From Candidatus Eisenbacteria bacterium (GTDB lineage: Bacteria > Eisenbacteria > RBG-16-71-46 > JAFGJU01): a stretch of 64,000 bases of DNA. Shown here piece by piece: positions 63,874 to 64,000 of the stretch. The stretch lies in NCBI GenBank assembly GCA_026388185.1, contig JAPLKG010000004.1, forward strand, positions 6,323 through 70,322, read 5' to 3'. A program made the position numbers and the translations under genes. Under the pieces are notes generated by a model, which saw only the letters and a program-made list of their open reading frames with translations, was not told the origin of the DNA and ran no database searches. Each line of letters begins with the position of its first letter. The first letter of the stretch is position 1.

Positions 63874-64000
63874 ATGTCAAAGGCTCGGTTTGAGCGGAAG
63901 AAGCCGCACGTTAATGTTGGGACGATAGGGCACGTGGATCATGGGAAGACGACGTTGACAAGTGCGATAACGATGTATTTGGCGAAGCGGGGGTTGGCGA
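63874..64000 (+). CDS. tuf: Elongation factor Tu (5' part, runs off the window)
   Basis: The first 42 codons give [28 protein letters not shown]..., the EF-Tu N-terminus with the G1 loop [14 protein letters not shown] lies about 8 bases upstream of the ATG. EF-Tu carries aminoacyl-tRNA to the ribosome, and tRNA genes in front of tuf are common. Codon use is striking: all four Gly codons are GGG, all three Leu TTG, all three Arg CGG and four of five Thr ACG, unlike the AGA/AGG, CTC and GGC/GGA use of neighbouring genes. Confidence 0.95.
   Translation, partial: MSKARFERKKPHVNVGTIGHVDHGKTTLTSAITMYLAKRGLA

Overview
The window is a gene-dense bacterial chromosome segment, moderately GC-rich, read with the standard code and with AUG, GUG and UUG starts. 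Several features suggest a diderm of the FCB side of the tree, probably an uncultivated candidate phylum (Eisenbacteria-like lineages would fit). These are an Mla-type lipid transport operon, a lipoprotein with a lipobox, a secreted protein ending in a FlgD/T9SS-type sorting-like module, and a short F-type ATPase epsilon subunit. The taxonomic placement is inference. No CRISPR array, insertion sequence, phage or rRNA gene is visible.

Layout. 1-3.9 kb is accessory: the tail of an unidentified gene, a SIR2-like NAD-binding protein, an EamA transporter with a very histidine-rich tail, and a hypothetical gene with its own terminator. 4.5-8.6 kb is a small chemosensory-like operon (CheW-like, a membrane-anchored MCP-like coiled coil, a second CheW-like protein, and a REC-GAF-HD-GYP output protein) with no CheA. 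9.1-17.5 kb is a complete ATP synthase operon (atpZ, atpI-like, atpBEFHAGDC) followed by tsaD. 17.8-21.9 kb is a second signalling operon (REC-GGDEF-like, histidine kinase fused to an HD-GYP domain, single-domain receiver). 22.2-27.6 kb holds a PriA-like protein that lacks the helicase ATPase motifs, an HD phosphohydrolase, a TPR lipoprotein and a ketol-acid reductoisomerase-like protein with altered active-site residues.

27.6-37.0 kb is a housekeeping block behind a strong promoter and long leader: rho, rpmE, yqhQ/DUF1385, prfA, prmC, murA, selB, ispG. 37.3-43.6 kb looks like a cell-surface or polysaccharide island (GNAT-like protein, polysaccharide deacetylase, a 1010-residue secreted multidomain protein, methyltransferase). 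A divergent rqcH/NFACT gene follows. 46.0-62.2 kb is a long core block: yicC-gmk-rpoZ-coaBC-udg, dnaB, mlaEFD, radA, ispD-ispF-gltX-ddl-M42 peptidase-cysE-cysS, with many start/stop overlaps. The window ends with tRNA-Thr(UGU), tRNA-Tyr, a small hypothetical gene, tRNA-Gly, tRNA-Thr(GGU) and the start of tuf.

How it works together. The core genes cover energy conversion, transcription termination and translation release, peptidoglycan precursors (murA, ddl), isoprenoids by the MEP route (ispD, ispF, ispG), cysteine synthesis and charging, and outer-membrane lipid transport. The most unusual material is the PriA-like protein without motifs I and VI, the KARI-like protein without its catalytic lysine, and the two cyclic-di-GMP-type signalling operons. 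In one of these the HD-GYP and GGDEF domains are degenerate, and in the other a chemotaxis-like scaffold lacks a local kinase.
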